Source: Salegentibacter_A chungangensis
GTDB taxonomy: Bacteria > Bacteroidota > Bacteroidia > Flavobacteriales > Flavobacteriaceae
DNA: 64,000 nt
Direction of reading: 5' to 3'
Assembly: GCF_042678405.1 (NCBI RefSeq)
Contig: NZ_JBHTLI010000001.1
Span: 2,170,001-2,234,000 of the forward strand
Of the stretch, positions 17,985 through 28,200 are shown in pieces. Each line of letters opens with the position of its first letter. The first letter of the stretch is position 1. Under the pieces are notes generated by a model. The model saw only the letters and a program-made list of their open reading frames with translations, ran no database searches and was not told the origin of the DNA. The translations under genes were made by a program, and so were the position numbers.

Positions 17985-19961
17985 ATGGAGCATTTCGTAG
18001 TATCAGCGCGTAAGTACAGACCGCAAACCTTTAAAGATGTTGTAGGCCAGCAGGCGATCACCAATACCCTTAAAAATGCCATTGAACACAATCATCTGGC
18101 CCAGGCTTTGCTCTTTACCGGTCCTCGTGGAGTAGGAAAAACTACCTGCGCCAGGATCCTGGCCAAAATGATCAATCAGGACGGCACTCAAAGTCCTGAT
18201 GAAGATTTTGCTTTTAACATCTTTGAACTCGATGCGGCTTCCAACAACTCTGTAGACGATATTCGTAACCTGATAGACCAGGTTCGCATTCCCCCTCAGG
18301 TTGGCCAATACAAGGTCTATATTATAGATGAGGTGCATATGCTCTCTCAATCGGCCTTTAATGCCTTTTTAAAGACGCTAGAGGAACCTCCAAAACACGC
18401 GATATTTATACTGGCTACTACCGAAAAGCATAAGATCATCCCAACCATCCTTTCCCGTTGCCAGATCTTCGATTTTAAGAGGATCACGGTGACCGACGCC
18501 AAGAACTACCTTTCTTATATCGCAGAACAGGAAGGAGTAAATGCCGATGAAGATGCACTTAATATTATTGCACAAAAAGCCGATGGGGCAATGAGGGATG
18601 CGCTTTCCATCTATGACAGGGTGGTCAGCTTCAGCGGCAAAGATCTAACCAGGCAGGCGGTAACCGAAAACCTGAACGTGCTGGATTATGACACCTATAT
18701 GAAGGTTACAGAGCTCATCCTGGACAACAATATCCCGGGCCTACTGATTGCCTATAACGAAATTCTTTCCAGCGGTTTTGACGGACACCATTTTATCGCA
18801 GGACTGGCTTCGCATTTCAGGGACCTTCTTGTGTGCAAAGATCAGAAAACCATAGCCCTGCTTGAAGTTGGGGAACAGACCAAGACCAAGTACTTTGAAC
18901 AGTCACAAAAAACTCCACATCAGTTTCTGCTGAAAGCGCTCGACCTGGCTAATGATTGTGATCTTAAATATAAAAGCAGCCATAACCAGAGATTGCTTGT
19001 AGAGCTTTGCCTGATGCAACTGGCCTCCATTACTCAGGGTGCTGAAAAAAAAAACTCTGAGCCGGCAATAATCCCGGCTGAAAACTTTGAGAAAAAATCG
19101 GTTAAGCTTAGTTCTGAAGAGAAAAAGCTTGTAAGAACCAACGAAAATGGGCAGGGAAACCAGAATCCGCCAAAAGAGGCACAGCTCCCTTCAGATGAAA
19201 ATAACAATTCTGCCACGACTAATCTTCCTCCGGCCGAAAATGGCCAGTATCATTCTGAAGCCAGTCCTGCAGCAGAAGTATCGGAACCTGAAATTCCCTT
19301 GAACACCCCTGAAAAGGATGATCAGGAAGAAACTTCAGCAAAGCAAAACCAGGAACCTGCTATTCAGGAAAAGCCTGCCGAAGAAACCGTTCAGGAAAAC
19401 AGCCTTCAGCAAGACACTCCTGAAATAAAGGAGGAAACTACAGAAGAAGCAAAGAAAACCACACAGGAAGAGACTCCTGCAGTTTCTCCTGAAGTGAAAA
19501 AGACAAAAGTTTCCGGGCTTTCGCTTAAGAGCATCAGTAAGAAAAAGGAACTAGAGGCAAAACAACAGGAGAGAGCACCTTCCAAATCAATTGAATTAAA
19601 CGGGGAGTTCAATGAAAATCAGCTTCAGGCTGCCTGGGACGATTATGTACACAGGGTAAAGAATAAAGGAGAAAAGATCCTTGCCTCCATTCTGGAAACC
19701 GATCTTCCTACTTTAAAAGGGAAAGAGATACATCTGGAATTGCCTAATGAAACGATGAAGCTGGACCTTGAGCGCCATCAGAATAAACTTATGGGCTTCC
19801 TCAAGAACAGGCTTCAAAACACGCAGATCTCGCTGCATATTTCGGTAAATGAGACTACGGCAAAGAAGTTTGCCTTTACCCCTATCGAAAAATATAATAA
19901 ACTGAAAGAAAAGAATCCTTTACTGGACGAACTTAGAAAAACATTCGATTTAGACGTATAG
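17985..19961 (+). CDS. dnaX: DNA polymerase III subunits gamma and tau
   Basis: A 658-residue clamp-loader ATPase. The N-terminal AAA+ domain has Walker A GPRGVGKTTCARIL near residue 45, Walker B YIIDEVHMLS and sensor 1 FILATTEKHKI. The Cys cluster that binds zinc in many DnaX proteins is absent: the segment after Walker A contains no Cys. Residues 360-535 form a long Glu/Pro/Lys-rich low-complexity linker, then a tau-like C-terminal domain follows. No frameshift signal was recognised, so a separate gamma form is not supported. miaE starts 3 bp after the stop. Confidence 0.93.
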   Translation: MEHFVVSARKYRPQTFKDVVGQQAITNTLKNAIEHNHLAQALLFTGPRGVGKTTCARILAKMINQDGTQSPDEDFAFNIFELDAASNNSVDDIRNLIDQVRIPPQVGQYKVYIIDEVHMLSQSAFNAFLKTLEEPPKHAIFILATTEKHKIIPTILSRCQIFDFKRITVTDAKNYLSYIAEQEGVNADEDALNIIAQKADGAMRDALSIYDRVVSFSGKDLTRQAVTENLNVLDYDTYMKVTELILDNNIPGLLIAYNEILSSGFDGHHFIAGLASHFRDLLVCKDQKTIALLEVGEQTKTKYFEQSQKTPHQFLLKALDLANDCDLKYKSSHNQRLLVELCLMQLASITQGAEKKNSEPAIIPAENFEKKSVKLSSEEKKLVRTNENGQGNQNPPKEAQLPSDENNNSATTNLPPAENGQYHSEASPAAEVSEPEIPLNTPEKDDQEETSAKQNQEPAIQEKPAEETVQENSLQQDTPEIKEETTEEAKKTTQEETPAVSPEVKKTKVSGLSLKSISKKKELEAKQQERAPSKSIELNGEFNENQLQAAWDDYVHRVKNKGEKILASILETDLPTLKGKEIHLELPNETMKLDLERHQNKLMGFLKNRLQNTQISLHISVNETTAKKFAFTPIEKYNKLKEKNPLLDELRKTFDLDV

Positions 19962-19964
19962 ATT

Positions 19965-20549
19965 ATGCTTGGTTTAAAACTTCCTACTGACCCGCGTTGG
20001 GCAGATATTGCTGAAAAGAATATTGAAGAGATTCTTATAGATCACGCTTACTGCGAGCAGAAGGCTGCATCTACGGCTATTTCCCTTATAGTGACCTATC
20101 CTGAATATTCAGAATTAGTAACGGCTATGACCGCTCTTGCCAAAGAGGAAATGAGTCATTTCAAGATGGTTCACGACAAGATTCTGGAAAGAGGTTATAC
20201 CCTGGGCTGGGACCGTAAGGATGAGTATGTGTTAAAACTTCTGAAGTTTTTCCCTAAAGGAGGCAGCCGTCCTACACAACTGGTACATCGCCTGCTGATA
20301 GCTGGCTTGATCGAAGCCCGGAGTTGTGAACGTTTCAGGTTATTATCCGAAAAGCTCGAGGATCAGGAACTTGCTGAATTTTACAGGAACCTGATGGTCA
20401 GCGAGGCTAACCATTACACCATGTTCCTGAAGTTTGCAAGAAAGTTTGGAGAAGACCGCGAAGTGGTTGACAAGAAATGGCAGGACTTATTGGAATATGA
20501 AGCCGAAGTAATGAAAGACTTGGGTAAAAAAGAAAGCATACACGGCTAG
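19965..20549 (+). CDS. miaE: tRNA-(ms[2]io[6]A)-hydroxylase (MiaE-like)
   Basis: A 194-residue ferritin-like diiron monooxygenase. Iron ligands are visible as paired ExxH motifs: the EEMSHFK block near residue 62 and SEANHYTMF near residue 145, plus IEARSCERFR in between. It hydroxylates the isopentenyl group of ms2i6A at position 37 of tRNAs. It starts 3 bp after dnaX and its 3' end overlaps the convergent ppx gene by 4 bp. Confidence 0.88.
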   Translation: MLGLKLPTDPRWADIAEKNIEEILIDHAYCEQKAASTAISLIVTYPEYSELVTAMTALAKEEMSHFKMVHDKILERGYTLGWDRKDEYVLKLLKFFPKGGSRPTQLVHRLLIAGLIEARSCERFRLLSEKLEDQELAEFYRNLMVSEANHYTMFLKFARKFGEDREVVDKKWQDLLEYEAEVMKDLGKKESIHG

Positions 20550-21445
20550 TCCTTTTTCTTATCTTCATTATATAAAGATTTAATTATTCCATCGGCCAGA
20601 CCAATCTTGGGAACATAGACTTTATGAGCTTTAGCCCATTTCATAGCTGAAAGATATATCCTTGAAGCCGGAATAATAACGTCTGCCCTGTCATTCTTAA
20701 GTTTTAGTTCGGTAATACGCTCTTCGTAAGAATAGGAATTCAGCAATTCATAATACTTCTTGATATAGGAAAGACTTAATGGCTTTCCCTCCTTTTTTCC
20801 ACTGGTCTTAAAGATATTATTGATGTTTCCACCGGAACCTATCAGGCATATTTCTTTATATCCGGCTGTATTTTCTTTTACCCACTGCTCCATAGTTTCC
20901 CAGGTCTTATGCTCTACAAGGTCGTTAAGCAATCTAACAGTCCCTACTTTAAAAGATTTTGAAGCTATGGTATTCCCGTTGCTGTAAACGGTATATTCGG
21001 TACTCCCCCCACCAACATCAACATACAGGTAATTATGATCATTCTGAACAAGTTCGTGAAGATCTGTTGCTGCAATAATCGCCGCCTCATGAGTTCCATC
21101 TATTATTTCGATCTCAACGCCACTCTTCTTTTTTACCAGTTTAGCCACATCTTTCCCGTTCTTTGCTTCTCGCATAGCCGAAGTTGCGCAAGCCTTGTAC
21201 CTTTCAATACCGTGGGCTTTCATCAGAAGCCCGAAGGCCTGCATAGTATCGACCATCCGGTCTATATTCTTTTCTGATATATATTCTCTTAAGAACACAT
21301 CTTCCCCAAGCCTTATGGGGACACGAACAAGGGATGTTTTCCTGAAGTCAGTCTCTTTTCCCGCCTGTTCTGTAATGGTCATTACAAGAAGCCTCACAGC
21401 GTTAGAACCAATATCTATTGCAGCATAATTCTTTTGAGTGATCAA
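20546..21445 (-). CDS. ppx: Ppx/GppA family exopolyphosphatase
   Basis: A 299-residue ASKHA-fold phosphatase. AIDIGSNAVRLLV is the phosphate 1 motif, LYVDVGGGSTEYTVY is the phosphate 2 motif, and CATSAMREAKNG is a Ppx/GppA signature. It hydrolyses inorganic polyphosphate or pppGpp. It lies 4 bp after ppk1 on the same strand, so the polyphosphate-making and polyphosphate-cutting enzymes share an operon. The length is that of the short two-domain form. Confidence 0.9.
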   Translation of the reverse strand: MITQKNYAAIDIGSNAVRLLVMTITEQAGKETDFRKTSLVRVPIRLGEDVFLREYISEKNIDRMVDTMQAFGLLMKAHGIERYKACATSAMREAKNGKDVAKLVKKKSGVEIEIIDGTHEAAIIAATDLHELVQNDHNYLYVDVGGGSTEYTVYSNGNTIASKSFKVGTVRLLNDLVEHKTWETMEQWVKENTAGYKEICLIGSGGNINNIFKTSGKKEGKPLSLSYIKKYYELLNSYSYEERITELKLKNDRADVIIPASRIYLSAMKWAKAHKVYVPKIGLADGIIKSLYNEDKKKD

Positions 21446-21449
21446 ATCT

Positions 21450-23543
21450 TTAATTTTTAATTTTATCTAAATAGTAATCGTAAAGTGCAATTTGAGAACG
21501 AATCCTTGGACCCTTATTTTCTCTGTAAGCATTTACTTTATCCGGAGAAAACACCCGGGCTTTTACGTTATCTTTCCAACTGATCTCAAAATTATCCATT
21601 ATTTCGTCCTTGAGCCCAGGGTCATAAATAGGACAGGATATCTCCACTCTCAGGTCGAGGTTTCTGGTCATAAGATCGGCTGAAGATATATAGACCTTAG
21701 GATTCCCGTCATTCCCGAATATAAATACTCGTGGATGCTCCAGATATTTATCCACGATACTTATGGCTTCTATATTTTCACTCAGCCCTTTCACTCCCGG
21801 TACAAGGCAACAAATTCCGCGAATAATAAGCTGAATTTTCACCCCGGCACTACTGGCCTGGTAAAGCTTATCTATCATAGGATAATCTGAAAGACTGTTC
21901 AGCTTTAGTTTTATACTTGCGGGCTTACCGGCTTTGGCATTGTCTATTTCCTGCTGGATGAGTTTTAAAAGACCAGTTCTTGTATAATGAGGCGAAACCA
22001 GTAAATGTTTATACTTGCTCACCTTGTAATTGATCTCGAAGAAATCGAAAACCTTGTTAACTTCCTTGAGTATTTCAGGATCTGATGTGAAAAGCGTGTA
22101 ATCTGTATACACTTTAGAGGTAGCCTCATTGAAGTTTCCGGTACTTATAAAGCCGTAACGCTTAAGTTTCCCTTCCTCTTCTCTTTCTACAACACAGGTT
22201 TTACAATGCACCTTTAAACCGGGAACACCAAAGATAAGCTTTACGCCTTCCTCCTGCATCTGTTCAGCATAACGGATATTGGCAACTTCATCGAACCTGG
22301 CTCTTAATTCGATCTGAACGGTAACCCTCTTCCCGTTCTTCACTGCATTAATAAGCGAGCTGGCTATATGCGAGATCTTTGCCAACCTGTAGATGGTGAT
22401 CTTTATGGTTCTTACCTTAGGATCTAATGCCGCTTCCCGCAAAAACTTAACGGTATATGCAAAAGTCTGGTAAGGAGCATGTAAGAGAAAGTCTTTTTTT
22501 GCTATTCCGCTAAATAAGCTGGTTTGCAGGATAAGGCCCGGAATCGGCAGAGCTTCTTTCCTTTCATAAAGCAGACTATCTTTCCCAAGACTGGGGAAGT
22601 TCATATAATCCCTTCGGTTATGATAACGTCCTCCGGGGATAATGCTGTCTGAAGAGTCTATACCCATCTTATTCATTAAATAAGAAAGGGTGTCTTCGTC
22701 TATATTCATATCATAAACAAAACGAACCGGATCTCCTTTAATCCGGTCTCTTACACTGGAGGAAATCTTTTCAATAAAGCTTTTACTAAGATCACTGTCT
22801 ATATCCAGTTCGGCATCCCTGGTGATCTTGATCATATGAGCTGTGATGCTCTCATATTCAAAAATATTGAAGATCGTCTGAAGATTGAATCGGATAAGAT
22901 CATCCAGAAGGATTATATATTTCTTCCCATTTTCTTCGGGCAGAACCACAAAGCGGTCTATACTTCTGGGGATTTCAATAAGCACATATTTCTTTTCCTG
23001 AACAGGACTTTCCAAAACCTTGTGAATATCCTTTTCAGGTTGCTCCTCCTTCATTACCATCTTTACTGCAAGATATGCCGCACTGTCTTTAAGGGAAGGG
23101 ATTTCGGGCAGATCATTCAGGATGATGGTTACAAGGGCAGGACTCACTATCGACAGGAAATAATTCTTTAAAAAATCCTTCTGAGAGTCACTTACCTGCT
23201 CCTCATTAATAATGTAAATATCGTGATTCTGAAGACGGGTCTGTATATCTTCAAGGATGGAAAGACTGTCTGCCTGCTGTTGGATCACGATCTTGGTGAT
23301 CTCTTCCAGCAGCTTACTGGCTTTAATTCCACCAAGCACCCGCTTACCGGCCTTCCCGGCAAGGTCTATCCTTTTTACTGTGGCATACCGAACCTTGAAG
23401 AACTCATCGAGGTTATTCGAGAAGATCCCGAGAAAACGAAGTCTTTCGATGAGGGGAACGGTTTCATCCTCGGCTTCCTGAAGCACCCTTGCATTAAATT
23501 GTAACCAACTGATCTCCCTGTTAATATATTTCTTATCCTGCAT
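21450..23543 (-). CDS. ppk1: Polyphosphate kinase 1
   Basis: A 697-residue enzyme polymerising ATP gamma-phosphate into polyphosphate. The N-terminal domain begins YINREISWLQFNARVL. The catalytic region has the autophosphorylated histidine in KVHCKTCVVERE, followed by RYGFISTGNFNEATSKVYTD, and a second phospholipase-D-like half contains SSADLMTRNLDLRVE. All domains are present. It sits between sixA (3-bp gap) and ppx (4-bp gap) in a minus-strand operon. Confidence 0.95.
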   Translation of the reverse strand: MQDKKYINREISWLQFNARVLQEAEDETVPLIERLRFLGIFSNNLDEFFKVRYATVKRIDLAGKAGKRVLGGIKASKLLEEITKIVIQQQADSLSILEDIQTRLQNHDIYIINEEQVSDSQKDFLKNYFLSIVSPALVTIILNDLPEIPSLKDSAAYLAVKMVMKEEQPEKDIHKVLESPVQEKKYVLIEIPRSIDRFVVLPEENGKKYIILLDDLIRFNLQTIFNIFEYESITAHMIKITRDAELDIDSDLSKSFIEKISSSVRDRIKGDPVRFVYDMNIDEDTLSYLMNKMGIDSSDSIIPGGRYHNRRDYMNFPSLGKDSLLYERKEALPIPGLILQTSLFSGIAKKDFLLHAPYQTFAYTVKFLREAALDPKVRTIKITIYRLAKISHIASSLINAVKNGKRVTVQIELRARFDEVANIRYAEQMQEEGVKLIFGVPGLKVHCKTCVVEREEEGKLKRYGFISTGNFNEATSKVYTDYTLFTSDPEILKEVNKVFDFFEINYKVSKYKHLLVSPHYTRTGLLKLIQQEIDNAKAGKPASIKLKLNSLSDYPMIDKLYQASSAGVKIQLIIRGICCLVPGVKGLSENIEAISIVDKYLEHPRVFIFGNDGNPKVYISSADLMTRNLDLRVEISCPIYDPGLKDEIMDNFEISWKDNVKARVFSPDKVNAYRENKGPRIRSQIALYDYYLDKIKN

Positions 23544-23546
23544 ATA

Positions 23547-24032
23547 TTACCTTAGATTCTTAGGCAAAAGAGTTACTAAAGTTCTCCCCTGCTCTATTTC
23601 CTTCCAGTGATCTACTTCAAAATCGATCACACAAAGACCTGTGGTTGGTAAATTATCAAGAGGCTTATCTCCAAGCCGGTTCACCAGGGAAGTCATTGCA
23701 GGATTATGACCAAAAACCACCAGTTTATCTATAGAGTCAGGACAGGACCGTATTTTTCGAAGCAGGGCTGAATCATCAAAGGTGTATAGTTCATTTTTAA
23801 CTTCAAAATTTTCATCTGCCACCTTTAGTCCTTCTTTGAACATTTTAGCTGTTTCGTGTGCTCTTACTGCCGGGCTTGTCCAGAAGGTTGCCGGTGGCAT
23901 ATAGAATTTCTCGAATGCCGAAATTACGTGTTTGGCATCATTAATAGCTCTTTTCTTCAGGGGACGTTTATTATCCGGAAGATCATTCTCCCAGGAAGAT
24001 TTACCGTGTCTTACCAGTACCAATTGTTTCAT
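23547..24032 (-). CDS. sixA: SixA-type histidine phosphatase
   Basis: A 161-residue histidine phosphatase with the RHG motif at the N-terminus (LVLVRHGKSSWEN) and the second catalytic His in VVFGHNPAMTSLVNRLG. SixA proteins dephosphorylate phosphohistidine domains, for instance on the Ntr phosphotransfer protein. The short length matches SixA rather than phosphoglycerate mutase. The gene lies between pdxH and ppk1 with gaps of 3 bp. Confidence 0.87.
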   Translation of the reverse strand: MKQLVLVRHGKSSWENDLPDNKRPLKKRAINDAKHVISAFEKFYMPPATFWTSPAVRAHETAKMFKEGLKVADENFEVKNELYTFDDSALLRKIRSCPDSIDKLVVFGHNPAMTSLVNRLGDKPLDNLPTTGLCVIDFEVDHWKEIEQGRTLVTLLPKNLR

Positions 24033-24035
24033 AAC

Positions 24036-24683
24036 CTAAGGTGCTAATCGTTTAACATTCCAGTTCTTTTCACTCTCCACTTCATAAAGGATCCGGTCGT
24101 GCAGGCGATTTACCCTGCCCTGCCAGAATTCAAAGCTTTTGGCCTTCACCCTATAGCCTCCCCAATGCGCAGGCTTGGGTACTTCCTGACCTTCAAATTT
24201 ATCCTCGAAATACTTCAGGCGCTCTTCGATCTCAGCTCTTGAAGCCACGGGACTACTTTGATTAGAGGCCCAGGCACCCAACTGACTGCCGCGCGGCCTG
24301 GTCTTAAAGTAATCTGTTGCCTCTTCTTCTGAATTCTTTGTTGCTTTCCCCTTGATTATCACCTGTCGCTCCAGGCTGGGCCAGAAAAACGTAAGACAGA
24401 CCTCTTTGTGCTTTTCTATAGCCCTTGCTTTTTCCGAATTATAGTTGGTATAAAAAACAAAGCCTTCTTTATCAAAAGATTTAAGAAGGACTATCCGCGC
24501 CTGAGGAAAGTTATCTTCCCCAACAGTAGATAAGGTCATAGCATTTACCTCTGCTATCCCGGGATGGCTTTCGGCCTCCTCAAACCAGGCCGCGAAAAGT
24601 GCTGTTGGGTGATTTGGTATTCTGTCTTCAAGCAATTCACTCTGCTCGTAAGACTTTCTATAATCCTGAAGGTCTTTTTGCAT
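24036..24683 (-). CDS. pdxH: Pyridoxamine 5'-phosphate oxidase
   Basis: A 215-residue FMN flavoenzyme making pyridoxal 5'-phosphate. The N-terminal segment LQDYRKSYEQSELLE, the FMN-binding ARIVLLKSFDKEGFVFYTNY, SQLGAWASNQSSPV, and the C-terminal FWQGRVNRLHDR and WNVKRLAP are all PdxH hallmarks. It is the promoter-proximal gene of the minus-strand pdxH-sixA-ppk1-ppx run. Confidence 0.95.
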   Translation of the reverse strand: MQKDLQDYRKSYEQSELLEDRIPNHPTALFAAWFEEAESHPGIAEVNAMTLSTVGEDNFPQARIVLLKSFDKEGFVFYTNYNSEKARAIEKHKEVCLTFFWPSLERQVIIKGKATKNSEEEATDYFKTRPRGSQLGAWASNQSSPVASRAEIEERLKYFEDKFEGQEVPKPAHWGGYRVKAKSFEFWQGRVNRLHDRILYEVESEKNWNVKRLAP

Positions 24684-25276
24684 AATCTTGGGCTTTGCTG
24701 CAATTTACGAGTTTTAAGCAGAAGCGGGAAAATATTTTATCTGAGAATAAAAGTTTTTTATCGACTTTATTTTCGATATTAGTTAGGTAAAGCTCCCCTT
24801 GTAAAGGCTATGTTTTTAACCCCGAAATCGGGCACTGTTTTCTTCTGAATTTTACCGGTTTCCCCCTATTGATTTTTATTTATACGTAGTTGTCCGAACA
24901 CTTGTAACAATTAGTAAATGAGGGATTTCCCCCCATTTAAACTTAAGATCTTGTGCATTTGAACGAATAAAAATGTAATTACATCTAAAAAAACTCAAAT
25001 AACTTTTTTAGAGGTTTATTTGTGGTAATTTTACATCATAATAACATTATAATAGAGTCACCCCCACACTTCTCTATAGGTAAATCCCCCCAATTTTTAC
25101 CAGATGTTATCACCCCACATTTTATGATTTTAAAGTAATTCTCTCCCCAAGAGAATAATAATTGATTTCCCTAATAAATTGTTACGGACAAAAGCCTGCT
25201 TATGCTTTCAAGTGTTTTAATGAAAAAATGCTGATGGTGATTTTAATGGATTATTGTAATTCTAAACATTACGACT
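24684..25276. other. 593-bp intergenic region, AT-rich, with poly-C runs
   Basis: Separates the minus-strand pdxH operon from the plus-strand adhesin gene. I see no gene or tRNA. It is AT-rich and contains several CCCC/CCCCC runs (about 24855-25155). It probably carries the divergent promoters and a long adhesin leader. No exact TAnnTTTG box was found close to the adhesin start. Confidence 0.5.
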
Positions 25277-28200
25277 ATGATTTGGAAAACTACTATTGCT
25301 AAAATGTTTCCCTTTTTTAACACCTCTATGATAGAGGCAGCCAAATGCTTATTTTGGGGAAGCGTTAAGCAGACCGGTCTGAAATTAATCGGTTTGATGA
25401 TGATGGTTTCTTTAGGGATGCAGGCGCAGAACGGAAATAACCCCGGTGAAGAAACCAACAATATTATTGTTGGAGACGATTGTATTGAATTTATTAGCTG
25501 CCCGGCAGATCAGACTGTTTGTGCAGATTCCTATAACGATGAGGGACTCCTGGGAGCCGAGGTTACCTGGGATACTGCTGTGAGCACCCAAACCTGTACC
25601 GGTACCGGAAGTGAAGGCAATTTCCAGATGTTATTCGAGCTGAACGAAGAACTTCTTTCTCAGGATTGTTGGGACTTCAATTATATACAAAGGGTAGGAA
25701 CCCAAGGAGGTTATGTAAAACTATTCTCGAGTAACGATCAACTTGGCACCGAGCAATCTATTATCACCACCCCATACCTGATATTAAATAACGGCTCTGA
25801 AACTTCTATAGAATTAAATTACGACAACGGCAACTATACCGTACAATTATTTTTAGTTGATGAAGCAGGCAATGAATATCCAAGCGGAGGGCCCACTCCG
25901 GTAAATGGAAATACCACCGTTTATGAGTTTACCACCCAATTACCTACAGGATCTGTAGGTGTTTATCGAATAAAATATGTCTTTGATTACACAGGTGCCA
26001 AACCTTCTAATGCCAATACAGGAGACACTGTTATTGCGGTAGACGGTATTCTTTATGATGATGGTTGTAGTGGCGGGGTAGACTTTACAGTTACAGGACC
26101 AAGCCAGGGATTCTATCCTGTAGGTTCACACGACCTGGTATACAAAGCTACTTACACTGCTCCCGATGGATCGACAAAGACCAAGACCTGTTCCTTTAAT
26201 ATAACAGTTAGCGCTTTAGACGTTCAAATTACAAATGTTCAGGATGCCAGTTGCAATACAAGTGCCGATGGCTCTATCACGGCTCAGGCCAGTGGTGTGA
26301 ACGGAACAGGAACCGAACCTTTTGAATATAGTATTAATGGAACAGATTTTCAGCCCGACGGAACCTTTACCGCGCTTTCACCAGGGATCTATAATATCAC
26401 TGCAAAAGATGCAAACGGATGTGCCTTTGTTTCAGGCGATGTAAATGTAGAGGCCTCAGATACCGAGGCTCCTGTACTCACCCCTCCTGCGGATGATACC
26501 GTGGAAGGTTGTGATGTTTCTGACATAACAAGTTTGCCTTATTCAGAGACCGCAACAGAAATCAGCGTACAAGAATTTGAAAATATTGGTGGTAGCATTT
26601 CTGATAATGGAACTATTGCCTCTATTACCTACCAGGATTCCAACAATGCATCTTTTCCTGTTCTGGTAACAAGAGTCTTTACAGTTAATGATGCCTGTGG
26701 AAACAGTGTTCATGATAGTCAGACCATAACTATTGAGGACAACACAGCTCCTGTGCCTGATGCAGCAAGCCTGCCGACAGTAACAGGACAATGTAGCGCA
26801 ACGGTGAGCAATGTACCTACCGCTACCGATAACTGTAACGGAAGCATCAACGGTACTACTACCGATCCGTTAACCTATTCCGAACAGGGAACCTATACTA
26901 TTGTATGGACCTTTACCGACAGTGAAGGAAATTCTTCCACACAGAACCAGACCGTAATTATAGATGATACTACTGCGCCGGTGGCCGATGCAGCAAGCCT
27001 GCCGACAGTAACAGGGCAGTGTAACGCAACAGTGAGCAATGTACCAACCGCTACCGATAACTGTAACGGAAGCATCAACGGTACAACCACTGATCCGCTT
27101 TCCTATTCAAACCAGGGAACCTATACCATTGATGGNNNNNNNNNNNNNNNNNNNNNNNNNNNNNNNNNNNNNNNNNNNNNNNNNNNNNNNNNNNNNNNNN
27201 NNNNNNNNNNNNNNNNNNNNNNNNNNNNNNGGAAGCATCAACGGTACAACCACTGATCCGCTTTCCTATTCAAACCAGGGAACCTATACTATTGTATGGA
27301 CCTTTACAGACTCTGAAGGAAACTCTTCTACGCAGAACCAGACCGTGATCGTAGATGACACTACAGCACCTGAAGAAATAAATATTCCGGATGCCGTTGG
27401 ACAGTGCTCTGTTAAGGTAAGCACTCCTTCAACTAATGATAATTGTTCAGGAGAAATCACCGGTATTACTACAGATGATCTGTTTTATGATGAACAGGGA
27501 GAATATCAGGTTACCTGGACCTTTGATGATGGCAACGGAAATATTACAGAAATAATTCAGAATGTAATTGTTGATGATACCGCTGCTCCATCACCAATAA
27601 GTATTCCTGATGCGATAGGAGAATGTGAAGTGACCGTAACAGCACCTGTAACTACAGATGATTGTTCCGGGGACCAAATTACCGGAACCACTACAGACCC
27701 GTTAACGTATACCGAGCAAGGCGATTACCAGATCACTTGGACCTTTGACGATGGTAATGGAAATACCACTCAGGCTGTTCAGAATGTTTATGTGAACGAT
27801 ATTACTGCTCCTGAAACTATCGAAATAGCCGATGCCACTGCAGAATGTGAAGTGACTGTCACTGCTCCAACAACCCTGGATAACTGTGAGGGAGAAATTA
27901 CCGGAACCACTACAGACCCATTAACGTACACCGAGCAAGGCGATTACCTGATCACCTGGACCTTTGACGACGGTAACGGAAATACCACTCAGGCTGTTCA
28001 GAATGTTTATGTGGACGATATTACTGCTCCTGAAACTATCGAAATAGCTGACGCCACAGCAGAGTGTGAAGTGATTGTAACTGCTCCAACAACCCAGGAT
28101 AACTGTGAGGGAGAAATTACCGGAACCACTACAGACCCGTTAACGTACACCGAGCAAGGTGATTACCAGATCACCTGGACCTTTGACGACGGTAATGGAA

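Noticed and set aside
24684..25276. A possible tRNA or riboswitch in the 593-bp spacer
   Set aside because: I found no cloverleaf pattern, no TTCGA-type arm and no known riboswitch core; only poly-C runs and AT-rich sequence.
27039..27230. A second, separate gene starting at about 27039
   Set aside because: The new frame only appears because of the N gap; the protein on both sides continues the same repeat family and is best read as one gene with a gap.
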